In this document: positions 32,723-33,133 of the stretch, piece after piece
How positions within the stretch are numbered: the first letter of the stretch is position 1
Layout: each line of letters starts with the position of its first letter
Source of the DNA: Ophiothrix spiculata
Taxonomy: Eukaryota; Echinodermata; Ophiuroidea; Amphilepidida; Ophiotrichidae
Strand: one strand, 5' to 3'
DNA: 33,133 bases
NCBI GenBank assembly: GCA_000969725.1
Contig: JXSR01S009928.1
Notes under the pieces: generated by a model
Told to the model about the DNA's origin: nothing
Databases searched by the model: none
Seen by the model: only the letters and a program-made list of their open reading frames with translations
Translations under genes and position numbers: made by a program

Positions 32723-32810
32723 CTGATGTGTCCCAGACTGTGATGTCTATCCTGTATTTATCCACCTCTAATGTGCTGCTGTAGCTTTCAAACATAGTTG
32801 GGGAGTAAGT
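32723..32810 (-). CDS. Internal exon of a Rho-family (Rnd-like) small GTPase: switch I to DTSG
   Basis: Read on the minus strand this 88-nt exon encodes 29 residues plus one base. It runs from TYSPTMFESY (switch I/effector region, with the Mg-binding Thr equivalent to RhoA Thr37) through the beta2-beta3 strands to VWDTSG. The family match is to Rho GTPases. DTSG, where classical Rho, Rac and Cdc42 have DTAG, is the signature of the Rnd subgroup. Upstream is a pyrimidine-rich acceptor (CATTCTTTATTCCAG at 32811-32825) and downstream a strong donor (CAG followed by GTAAGA, GT at 32721-32722). The exon starts in phase 0 and ends in phase 1. The P-loop exon should lie beyond the right edge of the window. 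A processed pseudogene is ruled out by the flanking intron signals. The product is expected to be a membrane-associated GTP-binding protein acting on the actin cytoskeleton, which is inference from the family. Confidence 0.88.
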
Positions 32811-33133
32811 CTGGAATAAAGAATGATGTACATTATGAAATGAATAGAGTCCCATGACAAACAATAACCTGCCAATTAGCTGAGAAACATGCCTTAGCTG
32901 ATAGTAGGTGGGGTGGGTGACATAACTGCACCCCAATTTGTGGCGGCAGGAGAGGGACACCACTGAGGGGTATTGATCCCCATCTATAAGGAAATCATAT
33001 CATACAAACTATTCACAAATTTAAGGTAGGTATACCGATCTGGTGACAAGTTTACTTTTTCCATATTGAATGAAGGGTCATAAGGCCAAGTAAAAAAATA
33101 TACTAGTTTCTCGTCCTCGCGCGCATGCGTTTT
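32811..33133 (-). other. Start of upstream intron of the Rnd-like GTPase gene
   Basis: The 3' end of the intron is immediately right of the switch I exon, with polypyrimidine CATTCTTTATTCCAG. No further exon is visible before the window ends. A GCGCGCATGCG tract closes the window and could be the shoulder of another foldback element. Confidence 0.6.

Overview
This is a piece of a large, AT-rich animal genome, not a microbial one. It holds no operons and no long uninterrupted ORFs. It shows exons with canonical GT/AG boundaries, tRNA-derived SINEs, a Penelope-like retroelement fragment, about a dozen small inverted-repeat (MITE/foldback) transposons and a 751-base assembly gap. The repeat mix (G-run-ended MITEs, Penelope-like elements, tRNA SINEs) looks like a marine invertebrate. 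An echinoderm such as a sea urchin is my best guess, but that rests on impression only.

The one protein-coding gene I can support is a Rho-family small GTPase on the minus strand, most like the atypical Rnd (RhoE) class. Two internal exons are visible. The upstream one (32723-32810) carries switch I and the DTSG motif. The downstream one (9243-9352) carries switch II, the RPL motif and the CFDI strand. The 88-nt exon ends in phase 1, and the 110-nt exon completes a glycine codon across the junction and then reads open to its donor. The intron between them is 23,370 bp and fills most of the window. The P-loop exon(s) should lie to the right of the window. The exon(s) for the guanine-specificity motifs and C-terminus should lie left of position 9243, most likely outside the window because I could not find them in 1-9242. 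Ras Gln61 (RhoA Gln63) is replaced by Lys, so a GTPase-deficient, Rnd-like switch is inferred.

Layout, left to right. Positions 1-9242 (intron or downstream flank of the GTPase gene): a tRNA-type SINE, a LINE-like tail, four MITEs (3.9, 4.2, 7.2 and 8.8 kb) and long AT-rich stretches with no recognisable gene. Positions 9243-12063: the switch II exon, squeezed between a hAT-like MITE 27 bp away and a 162-bp hairpin 83 bp away, followed by another foldback, a SINE, a 140-bp MITE, a TIR element broken by an inverted Penelope-like arrangement, and the N gap. Positions 12064-32722 (rest of the big intron): G/C-run elements, a SINE, two copies each of three dispersed families, a nested insertion, a possible conserved non-coding block (17.7-18.1 kb), two tandem duplications (146 bp and 37 bp) and much unassigned sequence. 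Positions 32723-33133: the switch I exon and the start of the upstream intron.

I see no CRISPR array, rRNA, functional tRNA gene or previously undescribed multi-gene system. The points most worth a second look are the atypical GTPase, the way transposons crowd its exon, and the architecture of the individual MITEs.
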